Shown here piece by piece: positions 1 through 9,489 of a DNA stretch of 46,506 nucleotides (the first letter of the stretch is position 1; every line of letters starts with the position of its first letter). The stretch is from Akkermansia muciniphila. GTDB lineage: Bacteria; Verrucomicrobiota; Verrucomicrobiia; Verrucomicrobiales; V1-33. The position numbers and the translations under genes were made by a program. The notes under the pieces were generated by a model. That model worked only from the letters and a program-made list of their open reading frames with translations. It searched no databases and was not told the origin of the DNA. The DNA lies in assembly GCA_943333275.1 (NCBI GenBank), contig CALQSQ010000040.1:1-46506 (forward strand), read 5' to 3'.

Positions 1-143
1 CGCCATGCCGCCAAAAGGTGTCACGGGCTTGTCAGAATATTCAATTGGAAGGTTCACCATTACGGTGATTGTCCCATACCCGTCAACCCCCTGCTCTGAA
101 CACGCTGGGCTTCACTCTCGCTCCTCTATTGCATTATCCAGGT

Positions 144-1125
144 TTAATAATGGGCGATTCCGCAATTGGAGATAACGTTTACTTGTGTGCGGATCCAGCT
201 ATCGCCCACCAATCGCCTCACCCGTTTCGGGTCTGTCCAAAACGGTCTGAGTTCTTTTTCGATCGCCCCTTCCATTGAGTCCAGGCTGGTGTAGACCCGG
301 TTGCCTGTCGCGGTTCGAATCAGGCTTCCCACCCGCTCCACCGGGTTGAGTTCAGGGCTGTAGGGTGGCAGCGGCAGCAGCAGCACATTGGCGGGGACTT
401 CCCCCGCCCCGGTCTTAAAGTGGAAGCCCGCCTGATCTTGGATCACCACATGAACTGCCTCTGGATCTGTCTTGCTGATCTGTTCTAAAAAGCATTCGCT
501 TACCTCCTTGTTGACCGCTGGGAAAAACACACAGAGCCCCTCATCCTTGCCCTCAATCTCCAGGGCGGTTGCCAGATAACCCCAATCATACTTCGTGCGA
601 TAAGGCGCGTGGGGCCGGACCCGGCGCATTCCCCAGCACTGGCGCTGATGGCTGATGAGGCCATAGCAATGCTCGTCCATGGTCCAGATCCGAACGTTCT
701 TTTCGCGCGGCACCTTGAGTTCCCAGAGCCGGCGGGCCCGGGTGCGCTTGAATTGATCGCTGTGGGCCGCCACTTTGCGGGTGTGAGTCCGGCGCGGCCG
801 CTTCAGGACTCCCCCGCTTTTTTTAACCAATAGCGGGCACCGGTCAATCCCATGCGGGTGCCATGGCGCTCTTCCAGCCACTCCCGGACTTCTTTGGAGC
901 GTTTCCAACGGCCTCGCACCAGCCCTTTGCGCAGTTCCGAGAACACCTTGCCCTTGACCTGGGGGACAGCCCCTTTGCCTTGATGAAGTGCCAGCAGCGC
1001 GGCAATTCCCTCGGCACGAGCCAGCTTCATCCAATTGCAGATGGTGGAGCGGGATTGCCCCACAATGGTGGCAACTTGGTGCCGCCATGATGCTGCGTCG
1101 GAGAAGAAACTGATAGTTGGATGGT
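144..1125 (-). mobile_element. IS630-family transposase, two frames joined by a -1 slippery site, probably 5'-truncated
   Basis: Cut-and-paste DDE transposase of the IS630/Tc1 type. The upstream frame (about 1125 down to 803) carries the helix-turn-helix part (VATIVGQSRSTICNWMK) and the linker ending ARYWLKKAGES. The downstream frame (about 830 to 144) carries the catalytic part, with the first Asp in WTMDEHCYG, the second in IQDQAG, and the Glu in PPYSPELNPVE. The frames overlap at a run of seven A (minus strand TTA AAA AAA GCG), the classical A_AAA_AAA -1 slippery arrangement, so the full protein is probably made by programmed frameshifting, which is common in this family. No convincing start codon or N-terminal helix precedes SDAASWRHQ and the next gene begins at 1257, so the element looks truncated on that side. 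I could not define terminal repeats or a TA duplication. Confidence 0.82.
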
Positions 1126-1256
1126 TGGTAACGAACCTGCCTGCAACACAGGGTCGGTTCTCATTGCGGAAGGGAGCGGACAGCGTAGGATTTCGGCGAT
1201 ACAAAAGCCATCGCAATCGTACAAATGCCCACCAACGAAAAATAATTCCAGATCAC

Positions 1257-2489
1257 ATGAAGTCCATTGCACTCGCCTTCGTGGTCTGCTTTTCGGCACA
1301 GGCGGCCGACTGGCCCCGCTGGCGTGGCGTGGCGGGCGATGGGGCCTGGAATCCGCCGGAAATCCCCGCGGACTTTGCCACCAGCGAGCCGGAGCTGCTT
1401 TGGAAGACCAAAATAGGCGGCGGCTTTGGGGGTGTCACCGTGAGCGATGGTCGCGCGTATGTGATGGATCGCCCCAAGTCACCCGAAAAGACGGAGCGGA
1501 TCCTTTGCTTCAAAGCAGAGTCAGGGGAAATGCTTTGGGCTCACGAATGGGACGCCGATTACGGATCCATGGAATATGGCAGCGGCCCGCGCGCCAGCGT
1601 GACCATCCATCAAGGCCGCGCCTACGGTCTCGGCGCCACGGGTATGGCGACATGTTTGGACGCGGTCAAAGGTACCGTAATCTGGAAAGTGGACACCGTG
1701 AAGGAGCATGGCGCGAAAGTGCCGACTTGGGGATTTGCCGCTTCGCCAGTGATCGATGGCCCCCGGGTGCTGCTGCATGTCGGTGCGCAGCCCGATGGCA
1801 ACGTCCTCGCCTTGAACAGGATGAATGGCAAACACCTCTGGCGCGGCGGCCCGGATCCCGCAGGTTACTGCACGCCGGAGATCATTACCCATGCCGGGAC
1901 GCGGCAGTTGATCGCCTGGGGTCCGGAGCACATTCAGAGCCTTGATCCTGAGACGGGCGCGGTCCTCTGGACCCACCCCTACAAGATTACCTACGGCGTC
2001 AGCATCGCCCAACCAGCCTACCTCGATGGACTCCTCCTCGTGTCCGGCTACTGGCATGGCACGAAGGCCCTGCGCCTCGGCACGAAGCCCACGGAGGTCT
2101 CGCTGGCCTGGGAGAACGAGCAGGACATGTGCGGGCTCATGGCCGCACCACTGATCAAGGATGGTGTCATTTACCTCCTCGATAAAACCACGGGCCTCCA
2201 GGCCATCGAATTCAAGAGCGGCAGGATCCTCTGGAGTGATGACAACACCCTCACGCCGAAGGATCGCAACCCGCAGATGAGCCTCGTCTGGCTGCGCGAA
2301 TCCGAGGGCCTCGCCAGCCTGCTCAATTCAAATGGCGAACTGGTGCACGTGAGACTGAAACCATCCGGCTTCGAGGAACTTGGACGGCACCAAATCATCG
2401 GAAAAACCTGGGCCCACCCGGCTTTCTCGGGCAGCAGGGTGTTCGCACGCTCCGACACCGAACTCGTCGCCTGGAGGCTCTGGCGGTGA
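1257..2489 (+). CDS. exported PQQ-like beta-propeller protein
   Basis: 410-residue exported protein. Residues 1-16 (MKSIALAFVVCFSAQA) form a signal peptide and the mature protein starts ADWPRWRG, the W-x-x-x-RG opening common in verrucomicrobial and planctomycetal outer-membrane-protein-like PQQ propellers. Blade motifs recur, each ending G-x-x-LW: ALNRMNGKHLW, SLDPETGAVLW and AIEFKSGRILW. I chose the ATG at 1257 because the open frame upstream of it overlaps the antisense transposase and lacks signal-peptide character. No catalytic residues of a quinoprotein dehydrogenase are evident, so the role is more likely binding or scaffolding in the periplasm than alcohol oxidation. A related protein lies at 37191-38462. 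Confidence 0.88.
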   Translation: MKSIALAFVVCFSAQAADWPRWRGVAGDGAWNPPEIPADFATSEPELLWKTKIGGGFGGVTVSDGRAYVMDRPKSPEKTERILCFKAESGEMLWAHEWDADYGSMEYGSGPRASVTIHQGRAYGLGATGMATCLDAVKGTVIWKVDTVKEHGAKVPTWGFAASPVIDGPRVLLHVGAQPDGNVLALNRMNGKHLWRGGPDPAGYCTPEIITHAGTRQLIAWGPEHIQSLDPETGAVLWTHPYKITYGVSIAQPAYLDGLLLVSGYWHGTKALRLGTKPTEVSLAWENEQDMCGLMAAPLIKDGVIYLLDKTTGLQAIEFKSGRILWSDDNTLTPKDRNPQMSLVWLRESEGLASLLNSNGELVHVRLKPSGFEELGRHQIIGKTWAHPAFSGSRVFARSDTELVAWRLWR

Positions 2490-2623
2490 ATGGGCGCTTG
2501 CAGCACGCCACCCGCTCAACCCGGCAATCCCAATCTCCCCAATGAAATCATTTGGATATTGAAAGTTCCTGTCGAGCATAGGATTGCTACTGGGCTCAAC
2601 ATCCACCCCCCCAACCATCCCTC

Positions 2624-3211
2624 GTGACCACAGAACCGACTCCTCCCCGTCTCACCCCGCTGGCAGCCCTGATTTTCAGTTCGCGCTGGCTGCAATTGCC
2701 GCTCTATCTCGGACTGATCGTCGCACAGGGGGTATACGTGGTGCTTTTCATCAAGGAACTGTGGCACCTGATCTCCGAGGCAACCAGCCTCACCGAACAG
2801 GCGATGATGTTGATTGTGCTTGGTCTGATCGATGTGGTGATGATTTCCAATCTGCTGATGATGGTGATCGTGGGCGGGTATGAAACGTTTGTCTCGCGGT
2901 TGCGCCTGCACAACCACCCGGACCAACCCGAGTGGCTCAGCCATGTCAATGCCTCCGTGCTGAAGGTCAAACTGGCGATGGCGATTATCGGGATCAGTTC
3001 GGTGCATTTGTTGAAGACCTTCATCGCAGCCGGTAATTTGGGCATGCCGCAGGCAAGCGCCCAGGTGCTGACGACTGGTGCTCCGGTGACGACGGAGGGA
3101 GTGATGTGGCAGACCATCATCCACGGCGTTTTCATCCTGTCCGCGCTGGGCATCGCCTGCACCGACCGTGTCATGCTGGGGGCTCCCCCCTTAAAGACCG
3201 CGAAACACTAG
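2624..3211 (+). CDS. UPF0114/YqhA-family membrane protein
   Basis: 195-residue inner-membrane protein, start GTG. It matches the UPF0114 (YqhA, TIGR00645) pattern: hydrophobic segments near residues 16-45, 59-85, 114-133 and 159-178, with the family-characteristic MVIVGGYETFVSRL after the second segment and an internal KLAMAIIGISSVHLLK segment. The biochemical role of the family is not established. The gene stands alone, 134 bases after the propeller gene. Confidence 0.85.
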   Translation: MTTEPTPPRLTPLAALIFSSRWLQLPLYLGLIVAQGVYVVLFIKELWHLISEATSLTEQAMMLIVLGLIDVVMISNLLMMVIVGGYETFVSRLRLHNHPDQPEWLSHVNASVLKVKLAMAIIGISSVHLLKTFIAAGNLGMPQASAQVLTTGAPVTTEGVMWQTIIHGVFILSALGIACTDRVMLGAPPLKTAKH

Positions 3212-3331
3212 GCGGCTGCCTTGCATTTCCAGAATGTCCTGCAACACACGGCCTCGGATGCCGGTTTTGCGACTGTGCTGGGTGCGGAGTTCTGCCGGGT
3301 TCTTCGGGAAATCGCAGCACTAGGCGTGGGC

Positions 3332-3348
3332 GAGATAGGAATTGCCAG
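3332..3348 (+). repeat. 17-bp motif GAGATAGGAATTGCCAG, also at 9445-9461
   Basis: The motif lies 110 bases upstream of the DUF303 esterase start. A 16/17 match (GAGATAGGTATTGCCAG) lies 124 bases upstream of the DUF1501 gene at 9585. It resembles the conserved core GATAGGAATTTGC of the dispersed repeat in this window. It could be a degenerate copy or a shared upstream element. Confidence 0.4.
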
Positions 3349-3457
3349 TCGATGAAAAACTAGTTGGGTCGCGATGATTCTAAAAACATCCCAGTGCTTC
3401 CTCCACTTGCCCTGGCTGTTCAGTCGCCATGAAAACAAAAACGCCGATCAGACCCCC

Positions 3458-4279
3458 ATGCTAAAACTCATCTCTTCAGTCATGACCCTCGTGCTGTTTA
3501 CCAGCGGTCTTCGTGCCGAGGAGTTCGACCTTTTCATCCTGGCCGGGCAATCCAACGCGCACGGTTGGATGGGCGAGGCGGCCAAGTATCCTGCCGATCC
3601 GCAGGGACTGGATGCAAAAATCCGCCTCTGGTGGACCAGTCCTGGCATCAGCAGCTCGGACGGCAAATGGACGACGATGCAAAAACAGGCCGGCCGATTC
3701 CCTGTCGGGCATTTCGGTCTGGAGGTGGCCTTTGGCCGGAAGCTGAAGCTTGATGGCTGCAATCCTGCCATCTTCAAATTCACGCTGGGTTCCACCAGCA
3801 TTGCCAATAATTGGAAATTGCCAGGTCAGGGCGGCATGTATGATGACATGGTCAGGCAGCTGGCGGCCGGGGTGGAATTGCTCAGGCAGGAAGGCCATAC
3901 GGTCAAGTTTCGCGGCTTTGTTTGGATCCAGGGCGAAAGCGATGCCGAGACCAAGCCGATGGCCCAAGCCTACGAAGAACGGCTCAAGTCTCTGATCACC
4001 GATCTCCGGGACAGGGTGACCCGCACTCCCGATCTGCCGATGATCCTCGGGGTCGACGAACAGCATCCGTGGGTCGTCGCCAACCCTGAAGTCGTCCAAG
4101 CCCAACAAAACCTGGCCAAATTGTTGACCGCCTGCACCTGGACCAGCATGAAAGAACTTGAGAAGGCCGATTCAACCCACCTCACTCCGGCGGGCCTGGT
4201 GCTCCACGGAGAGCGTATTCATGACGCGTGGGTCCAAATGATCAGGCCGCCTGCTCCCCAAAAAACCAGCAACCCCTGA
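3458..4279 (+). CDS. exported sialate O-acetylesterase-like (DUF303/SGNH) esterase
   Basis: 273-residue exported carbohydrate esterase of the DUF303 (SASA) family, likely removing acetyl groups from sugars. The signal peptide is MLKLISSVMTLVLFTSGLRA. The nucleophile block FILAGQSNAHG follows directly (Ser32), then GFVWIQGESDA, and a C-terminal DSTHLTPAG giving the Asp/His pair. I preferred the ATG at 3458 because the 28 residues encoded upstream (from 3374) are polar and would bury the signal peptide. Length and block order are normal for the family. Substrate cannot be deduced. Confidence 0.88.
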   Translation: MLKLISSVMTLVLFTSGLRAEEFDLFILAGQSNAHGWMGEAAKYPADPQGLDAKIRLWWTSPGISSSDGKWTTMQKQAGRFPVGHFGLEVAFGRKLKLDGCNPAIFKFTLGSTSIANNWKLPGQGGMYDDMVRQLAAGVELLRQEGHTVKFRGFVWIQGESDAETKPMAQAYEERLKSLITDLRDRVTRTPDLPMILGVDEQHPWVVANPEVVQAQQNLAKLLTACTWTSMKELEKADSTHLTPAGLVLHGERIHDAWVQMIRPPAPQKTSNP

Positions 4280-4488
4280 GTTCGCGCGAACCATCCCGAC
4301 AGCGGTTAGCATGTTTCCCGATCAGATATGCTGGAAAGCAGGACCCACGATGAATTAATTGCCCGTCCCTTTATATATAGCAACCCGGACAGCCCAGGAT
4401 CATCGAGAATCAGCCCTCGCCCCTCTGTCTAGCAAACCGCCCGCAGTCGAATAGCCTCCCGCGCCTCTGTCCGCTCCCCCTCCCGCAA

Positions 4489-4917
4489 ATGCCATCGAGC
4501 TGGGACGAGGAGCCACCGCCCCTTGTCGCCACCCTCCCAGAGCGGACAAAGCCCACGGTGGGCAATTCTGGATGCGTGGTGGGAGTGCATGACGGCGACA
4601 CCCTGATCTTGCTGACTCCCGGCAACGTGCAACTCAAGATTCGGCTGGTGGAAATCGACGCGCCGGAGATCCAGCAACCGTTTGGCCAACAATCCAAGCA
4701 AGCCCTCTCCGCTCTCGTGTTTGGTAAGGACGTGGAGATTCGCGCTACTGGGAAGGATCGCTACGGGCGGCCGCTGGCGAGGGTATTCGAGAACGGCACC
4801 GATGTGAACCTCGCGATGGTTAAGGCCGGCATGGCGTGGAGATTCGACAAGTATTCTAAGGACAGGGCATTCCAGACCGCACAGGAGGAGGCACAGAGGG
4901 CACGGCGGGGGCTATGA
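4489..4917 (+). CDS. SNase-like (thermonuclease fold) protein, C-terminus cut by a TGA
   Basis: 142-residue Staphylococcus-nuclease-fold protein expected to cut DNA/RNA phosphodiesters with Ca2+. Visible active-site blocks are GVHDGDTL, IRLVEIDAPE and GKDRYGRPLARV, containing the Asp, Arg, Asp/Glu and second Arg of the family. The frame ends RARRGL followed by TGA, where the paralogue near 13.5 kb has TGG and continues WAEPAPVAPWEWR. Translating past this TGA gives AEPSPVARWEWRR, so the usual C-terminal W..P...WEWR tail has been removed by a single nonsense change. There is no signal peptide. The leader (4400-4560) is duplicated with the gene. It may be a partly active enzyme or an early pseudogene. 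Confidence 0.75.
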   Translation: MPSSWDEEPPPLVATLPERTKPTVGNSGCVVGVHDGDTLILLTPGNVQLKIRLVEIDAPEIQQPFGQQSKQALSALVFGKDVEIRATGKDRYGRPLARVFENGTDVNLAMVKAGMAWRFDKYSKDRAFQTAQEEAQRARRGL

Positions 4918-5026
4918 GCGGAACCAAGCCCCGTTGCGCGGTGGGAGTGGCGGAGGTCGGGGAGTCGGGGAGTCGGGGGGCTCACACCAACGCACTAAGG
5001 GCGGGGGAGAGGGAGCTTTTTCGGAA

Positions 5027-5332
5027 TCAGGGCTCGTACTTCTGTTTCTCGTACTTCGTTACCTGCCCGGATGCATCGAGCGTCACCAGGACATAAGTTC
5101 CTGCGTCCGGTGTAGGAACCGGGCAAACTAAAACAGCCCAGCCGCCGTCGATCTTGCGAGCCACGCCGTCAACGCGCTTCCAGTTTTCCCCGGCGGCGGC
5201 CGCAGCCTGCGCAATCGCATTGGCGCGTGCTTCTGTGACTGAACCAGAGTGATGAACCGGTGTGCGCAACGCCGGAAGGTGGGTGCAACCGAGCAGGAGA
5301 GCCGAAGCTCCCGTAGTGATGATGCACTTCAT
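5027..5332 (-). CDS. small putative lipoprotein, function unknown
   Basis: 101-residue protein with a lipoprotein signal (MKCIITTGASALLLGC, Cys16 in an LLGC lipobox). The mature part has an Ala-rich helix (ARANAIAQAAAAAGENW) and a compact beta-like region (GGWAVLVCPVPT, YVLVTLDASGQVTKYEKQKY). I do not recognise the family. It resembles small periplasmic beta-proteins with repeated aromatic/Val strands. A copy of the dispersed 68-bp repeat ends only 4 bases before the ATG, so this repeat forms the entire immediate 5' leader and there is no clear Shine-Dalgarno sequence. Confidence 0.65.
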   Translation of the reverse strand: MKCIITTGASALLLGCTHLPALRTPVHHSGSVTEARANAIAQAAAAAGENWKRVDGVARKIDGGWAVLVCPVPTPDAGTYVLVTLDASGQVTKYEKQKYEP

Positions 5333-5333
5333 G

Positions 5334-5402
5334 TTTGATAGGAATTTGCTTTTTCAGGGGGCGTTGGATTGGGAATCGGAATCTGGGAGTGAGGGGGGGC
5401 TG
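5334..5402 (+). repeat. dispersed 68-bp repeat, copy A (diverged)
   Basis: Begins TTTGATAGGAATTTGC TTTTTCAGG like the other copies and keeps the GGGGCGTTG...GGGGGG..CTG tail with several changes. In the orientation of the adjacent lipoprotein gene, the conserved core reads toward the start codon at 5332. Confidence 0.8.
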
Positions 5403-6005
5403 ATCACTCGGCTGCGACGGCCACTCAAACTGGCGGCATTTCCACCAGAATCGTAAATGGTACCCACGCGGGCCCGGGGATGCCAGATCCGGGGATGCCT
5501 TGGGTTTGGGATATTATGTCAGGGTTTTAGCCCTGCCGCTTTTTTAAAAATCAGATCGAATTTACCCGGATTCGGTCGGATTCAAGGGCCTCACCGGGGA
5601 ATCTCCCCTCAACAAGTCTCTGACAGGGCCGAGGGTCTTGAACGGGAAACGGACACTGGAAATGCAGGCAATCACTCGGCCCTCAGGATAGGTCAAACTC
5701 GCGGGATTGCCATCGGAATCGTGGGTTGTGCATGCTTCGGGGATGGACTGGGATTCGGAGATTTTGTCAAGAAGGTTGTCCTGCCCCCTTCTTCGTGGTG
5801 TGGGTTGGTGATATCCACCTCGACTTTCACGAGCTTCTGCTGGCTCGCTAGCGCCAGCCCCATGTCATCTCTTCGGCGAAAATCCGCACCCGCACCCGCG
5901 CTGGGCAGCGTGCGAGCGGCGGTGATCTTTCCGCCGACCAGGCGGCATCCGGAAGGACCTAATTTTTTTCCAGCGCGGGTTTCATTCCAGCATTAGGGTC
6001 TCCTT
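5403..6005. other. about 600 bases without a supported gene
   Basis: The only long open frame (5457-5996, +) has no family resemblance, no start context and a composition like shifted non-coding DNA, so I do not call it. A weak stem-loop CAGGG-TTTTAG-CCCTG followed by CCGCTTTTTT lies at about 5519-5547 and could be a plus-strand terminator. Two loosely similar segments (around 5490-5545 and 5738-5795) suggest an old internal duplication. Confidence 0.4.
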
Positions 6006-8891
6006 ATGTCACTTCGGCTTACTACCTTGGGATATTGTGTGCGTCGGATCATTCGCACGCTGGTGGGGATGTATTATGCGCCGGTGCGATTCACGGGGCG
6101 GGAGCGATTGCCGCAGGGACCGGTGCTTTTTGTGGCGAATCATCAGGACTCGCTGCTGGATGCCGCGCTGGTGGGATCGGCGGCAAAGCGGAATGTCCGA
6201 TTTCTGGCGAAGGCGACGCTCTTTGATGTGCCGGTGCTGGGGGTGCTGATGCGCGGACTGGGGATGATCCCGGCCTACCGGGCGCAGGACGATGCGGCCC
6301 AACTGCGAAAGAACATGGAGATACTGGATCTGGCTGCGGCGGCGCTGGCTGCGGGGGATTGCGTGGGGATATTTCCGGAGGGAAAAAGTCATGATCTTCC
6401 GAGGATTGAACAAATCAAGGGAGGCACGGCCCGGATTGCCTTGAAGGCGGTAGCGCTGGGGGGGCGGCCCATGCTGGTGGCGGTGGGGATTAATTTTGAG
6501 CGGAAGGAGTCCTTCCGCTCGGCGGTGTGGATTCACGTTGGCGAGCCGCTGGACGTGGCGGAATTCGCCAGTGCCTATCCGCACGAAAAACAGGCCCAGC
6601 GCGCGGTTTCAGCGGAAATTGAAGCGCGGCTGAAGCGTGTGGCGCTGCACCTGGATGATCCGCAGCTGCTGCCGCTGCTGGATCAACTGGAGTATCTGGC
6701 ACCACGGCCCGGCCTGAGGAGTCCCGGCCCGCTGGCCAGGCTGCAGCTTCGGAAGCGCGTGGCGGATGCGATGAATCATTTCTTCGCCACGGATCGCCCG
6801 CGTGCGGAGGCTGCGGTGGAAATGATCGATGCGTATTCCCAGGAACTGAATACCTCCGGTCTGCAACTGCGCTCACCAGTGGTCCAATTCCGCCGGCTGC
6901 GTCTGGCGATGCGTTTGCTTCGGGACACGGTGTTCTTTGTGATCGGAATCCTGCCGGCCCTGGCCGGACTGTTGCATCACGCCGTGCCTTATCTGGTATC
7001 GCGCAAACTCGCCGCGCGTTTCAATCAGGGCCGGACAACGCTGGCGCTCGCCCGGCTAGCCATCGGACTGCCACTCATGATCGCGATGTATGTGGGGGTG
7101 TGGTTTGCGTTGCGCTCCTATTTCCTTCCCTGGGTGGCGTGGACGTGGATGCTGATCATGCCCTACTGCGGTTTCCTCGCTTTGAAAAAACTCCGCCTCC
7201 TGCGGCGGGGAGGAGAGGCGCTGATGGCGCAGGCCAGGATTTGTTTTCAACCCGACAAACTCCGCGCCCTCCGCAAGCGGCAGTCGGAAGTGAGTAGGCA
7301 CGTCATCCGCATGGCCAATGAATACGCCGAGGTTCACGTGCGCGATTTGCCGCTGGAGCCGCCCTGGACATGGCGGCGGATCGGTCGTGTGGCCCTGCGC
7401 TGGGGAGTTTGCTTGCTGGTGGCATTGCTGCTGTGGATCGGATATTCGCACTGGAAACGGACCCAAACGGCTCTTGCGCTGGGAGGCATGGATTTGACCG
7501 AAGTTTCAGAAGAAAGGCTCACGGCGATGCTGGAGGCGGATGAAACATTGCTGCGCAGAGTCCTGCCGGAAATCCCGCTGCGGCTGACTGAGGCAAAAAT
7601 GTTGGCGGATGAGTTTACTTCCGGAAAGCGCAGCTGGTATTCCCAGGCCGATAATGACGCGCTGCGTCAGATGGCCCGCCGCTATGTGACGCTGCGCACG
7701 GCGCTGGTGCGCATGGTCTGGAGATATCAGAAGTCGGACCAGATTCCGGAAAAGAAACTGCGTGCCCGCACCTTTCTCTGCGCCTACACCGCTGCCAACG
7801 CGCTGGCCACGGCATCGCTGAATTTCGTGGATGCCTTCAACGACAACAAGGCGGCGGTCAGGAAACTCAATGAAGGAGAACCCGTGTGGGAGATTGCGCC
7901 CGGCGTGTTTGACACCGTCCGGCGGAGTCTCTGCTCCACCACAAATCGTCGCGCCCTCGAGTTGGCGGCGGAGCAGTACGACGCGACCGCATTCGCAGAC
8001 CTGGGTCTTGGCGGGGCGTACGGAATTTTTCACGATTCGATCCGTCAGACCCGCGGCCAACTCGCCACTGCTGGCGAGCGACTCACCACGGAGCGACTCA
8101 AGCAACCGCTCCGTGACGCACGCGATGAAGGCAAAGAGGTGATCTACGGGGTGCAATCGTTCGTGAGTCTATGGATGGGCGACACGAAACTTCGCGAGCC
8201 CGGCAAGCCCCTCATCTCACCGGACCAACTGAAAGAGTTGAGCGCCAAGTTAAAGCCCGGCGATATTTTCCTCGAACGTCGGAACTGGTTCGTGAGTAAC
8301 GCCTTTCTCCCCGGATACTGGCCGCACGCGGCGCTCTATGTGGGCACGCCGGATGAACTTAGGGCCCTCGGTCTGCATCAAGATCCACGTGTGCAGGCGC
8401 ACTGGAACAGCTACCTGAAACATGAGGCGGGTGGGCACGCCTGTGTGGTGCTGGAATCCATCAGCGAGGGCGTGGTCTTCACCACACTGGAGCACAGCAT
8501 CGGGGAGGCCGACAGTGTGGCGCTGCTCCGGCCGCGACTCCAGCCTGATCTCATCTGTGAAGCCATCGCCAAAGCATTCAGCCACGCAGGCAAGCCCTAC
8601 GATTTTGATTTCGATTTCTTTACCACCGACAAACTCGTCTGCACGGAACTCGTGTATCGCGCCTACGACGGTCCGATCCACTTTAACCTGCAAAACATCA
8701 TGGGCACCCACACGATGCCTGCGATAGAATTTGTCAACAAATACGCCGCCGAGAGAGGCTCCCCGGGAGCGCAGTTTGAATTTATCCTCTGCCTCCAAGG
8801 CGACCGCGCTGCCGGGTGTGCGCACTTTGTGGACGAAGTCGGTTTCCTTCGCACCCGTGACCTGCCGGGATCCGATCTGCTGATGAAATAG
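6006..8891 (+). CDS. fusion of PlsC-type acyltransferase and YiiX/YebB-like papain-fold hydrolase
   Basis: 961-residue membrane protein. Residues about 20-230 are a glycerolipid acyltransferase domain: NHQDSLLD (the NHxxxLxD form of the catalytic His-Asp box, His46) and FPEGKS (Glu125), the phosphate-binding EGxS block. Hydrophobic segments follow near 305-330, 350-395 and 460-480. The C-terminal 200 residues match permuted papain-like amidases of the YiiX/YebB group: KPGDIFLERRNW, WPHAALYVG (His774) and LVCTELVYRAYDG (Cys879). Family members at each end are known separately. One chain that could both load an acyl chain and cleave or transfer an acyl/amide bond is unusual. Likely substrates are phospholipid or lipoprotein acyl groups, but this is inference. 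It stands alone. Confidence 0.85.
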   Translation: MSLRLTTLGYCVRRIIRTLVGMYYAPVRFTGRERLPQGPVLFVANHQDSLLDAALVGSAAKRNVRFLAKATLFDVPVLGVLMRGLGMIPAYRAQDDAAQLRKNMEILDLAAAALAAGDCVGIFPEGKSHDLPRIEQIKGGTARIALKAVALGGRPMLVAVGINFERKESFRSAVWIHVGEPLDVAEFASAYPHEKQAQRAVSAEIEARLKRVALHLDDPQLLPLLDQLEYLAPRPGLRSPGPLARLQLRKRVADAMNHFFATDRPRAEAAVEMIDAYSQELNTSGLQLRSPVVQFRRLRLAMRLLRDTVFFVIGILPALAGLLHHAVPYLVSRKLAARFNQGRTTLALARLAIGLPLMIAMYVGVWFALRSYFLPWVAWTWMLIMPYCGFLALKKLRLLRRGGEALMAQARICFQPDKLRALRKRQSEVSRHVIRMANEYAEVHVRDLPLEPPWTWRRIGRVALRWGVCLLVALLLWIGYSHWKRTQTALALGGMDLTEVSEERLTAMLEADETLLRRVLPEIPLRLTEAKMLADEFTSGKRSWYSQADNDALRQMARRYVTLRTALVRMVWRYQKSDQIPEKKLRARTFLCAYTAANALATASLNFVDAFNDNKAAVRKLNEGEPVWEIAPGVFDTVRRSLCSTTNRRALELAAEQYDATAFADLGLGGAYGIFHDSIRQTRGQLATAGERLTTERLKQPLRDARDEGKEVIYGVQSFVSLWMGDTKLREPGKPLISPDQLKELSAKLKPGDIFLERRNWFVSNAFLPGYWPHAALYVGTPDELRALGLHQDPRVQAHWNSYLKHEAGGHACVVLESISEGVVFTTLEHSIGEADSVALLRPRLQPDLICEAIAKAFSHAGKPYDFDFDFFTTDKLVCTELVYRAYDGPIHFNLQNIMGTHTMPAIEFVNKYAAERGSPGAQFEFILCLQGDRAAGCAHFVDEVGFLRTRDLPGSDLLMK

Positions 8892-8972
8892 CCGCTCGTC
8901 TCAGCAGGGATCAATCCCCGGGACCTGAATGGTGGCTTTCCGGCCCTTGACGAGGACGTCTCACAGTGGCGT

Positions 8973-9332
8973 TTACCGCGCCGTCCGCTCAGCCAGGCCG
9001 GGGGTGTCTGCAGTCACGAGGAAGTCATGGTCATGGGTTTTGCAAAGTTGCTCGACCCGTGAGGCAACGTTCACGGCATCACCCACAGCTGTGTATTCAC
9101 GCCGATGATGGGCCCCGATGTTGCCCACCACCGCCGGTCTGGTATGGTGACCGAATCCCATGCGTAGGGCCGGGAGATTGTTTTTCCGGCGGCTCTGATT
9201 GAATGTCCTCAGGCTTTCTCTGCATAGAGCGTGTGATTTACCTTTCTCTTTAAAAGATAGCTCGCCGCCCGCCAAATCACCGAGCGCAGCGTCCGGCCAT
9301 TCCTGGCTGCATGCAAAAGAAAATTGTCGCAA
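8973..9332 (-). pseudogene. remnant of a class III adenylate/guanylate cyclase catalytic domain
   Basis: The readable core is VVGNIGAHHRREYTAVGDAVNVASRVEQL, shown here in two parts: VVGNIGAHHRREYTAVG, then DAVNVASRVEQLCK. This is the signature region near the C-terminal half of class III nucleotide cyclases. The N-terminal half of the domain, with the metal-binding Asp residues, is absent, and the chain stops soon after LVTADTPGLAERT. The upstream residues (FNQSRRKNNLPALRMGFGHHT) fit the segment just before the motif. It is therefore a fragment left by deletion, not a working enzyme. Confidence 0.7.
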
Positions 9333-9489
9333 ACAAGTTCACTTTAGCAAGTGAGTAACTAAATTAAGTTGCTCCATTTCATGTCCCCGTTTTCCCGGCA
9401 ACATTGCATTGATCCGATGTCAAATGTCTCTTCGCGCTGGCACCGAGATAGGTATTGCCAGCAGAGATCGGATCTGCTGAAATGCGGCT

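Noticed and set aside
803..1216. Full-length start of the IS630 transposase at 1216
   Set aside because: Residues before about SDAASWRHQ do not resemble the family N-terminus and probably derive from flanking DNA.
5457..5996. 179-residue open frame in the 5.4-6.0 kb gap
   Set aside because: No family resemblance, no plausible start context, and composition like non-coding DNA.
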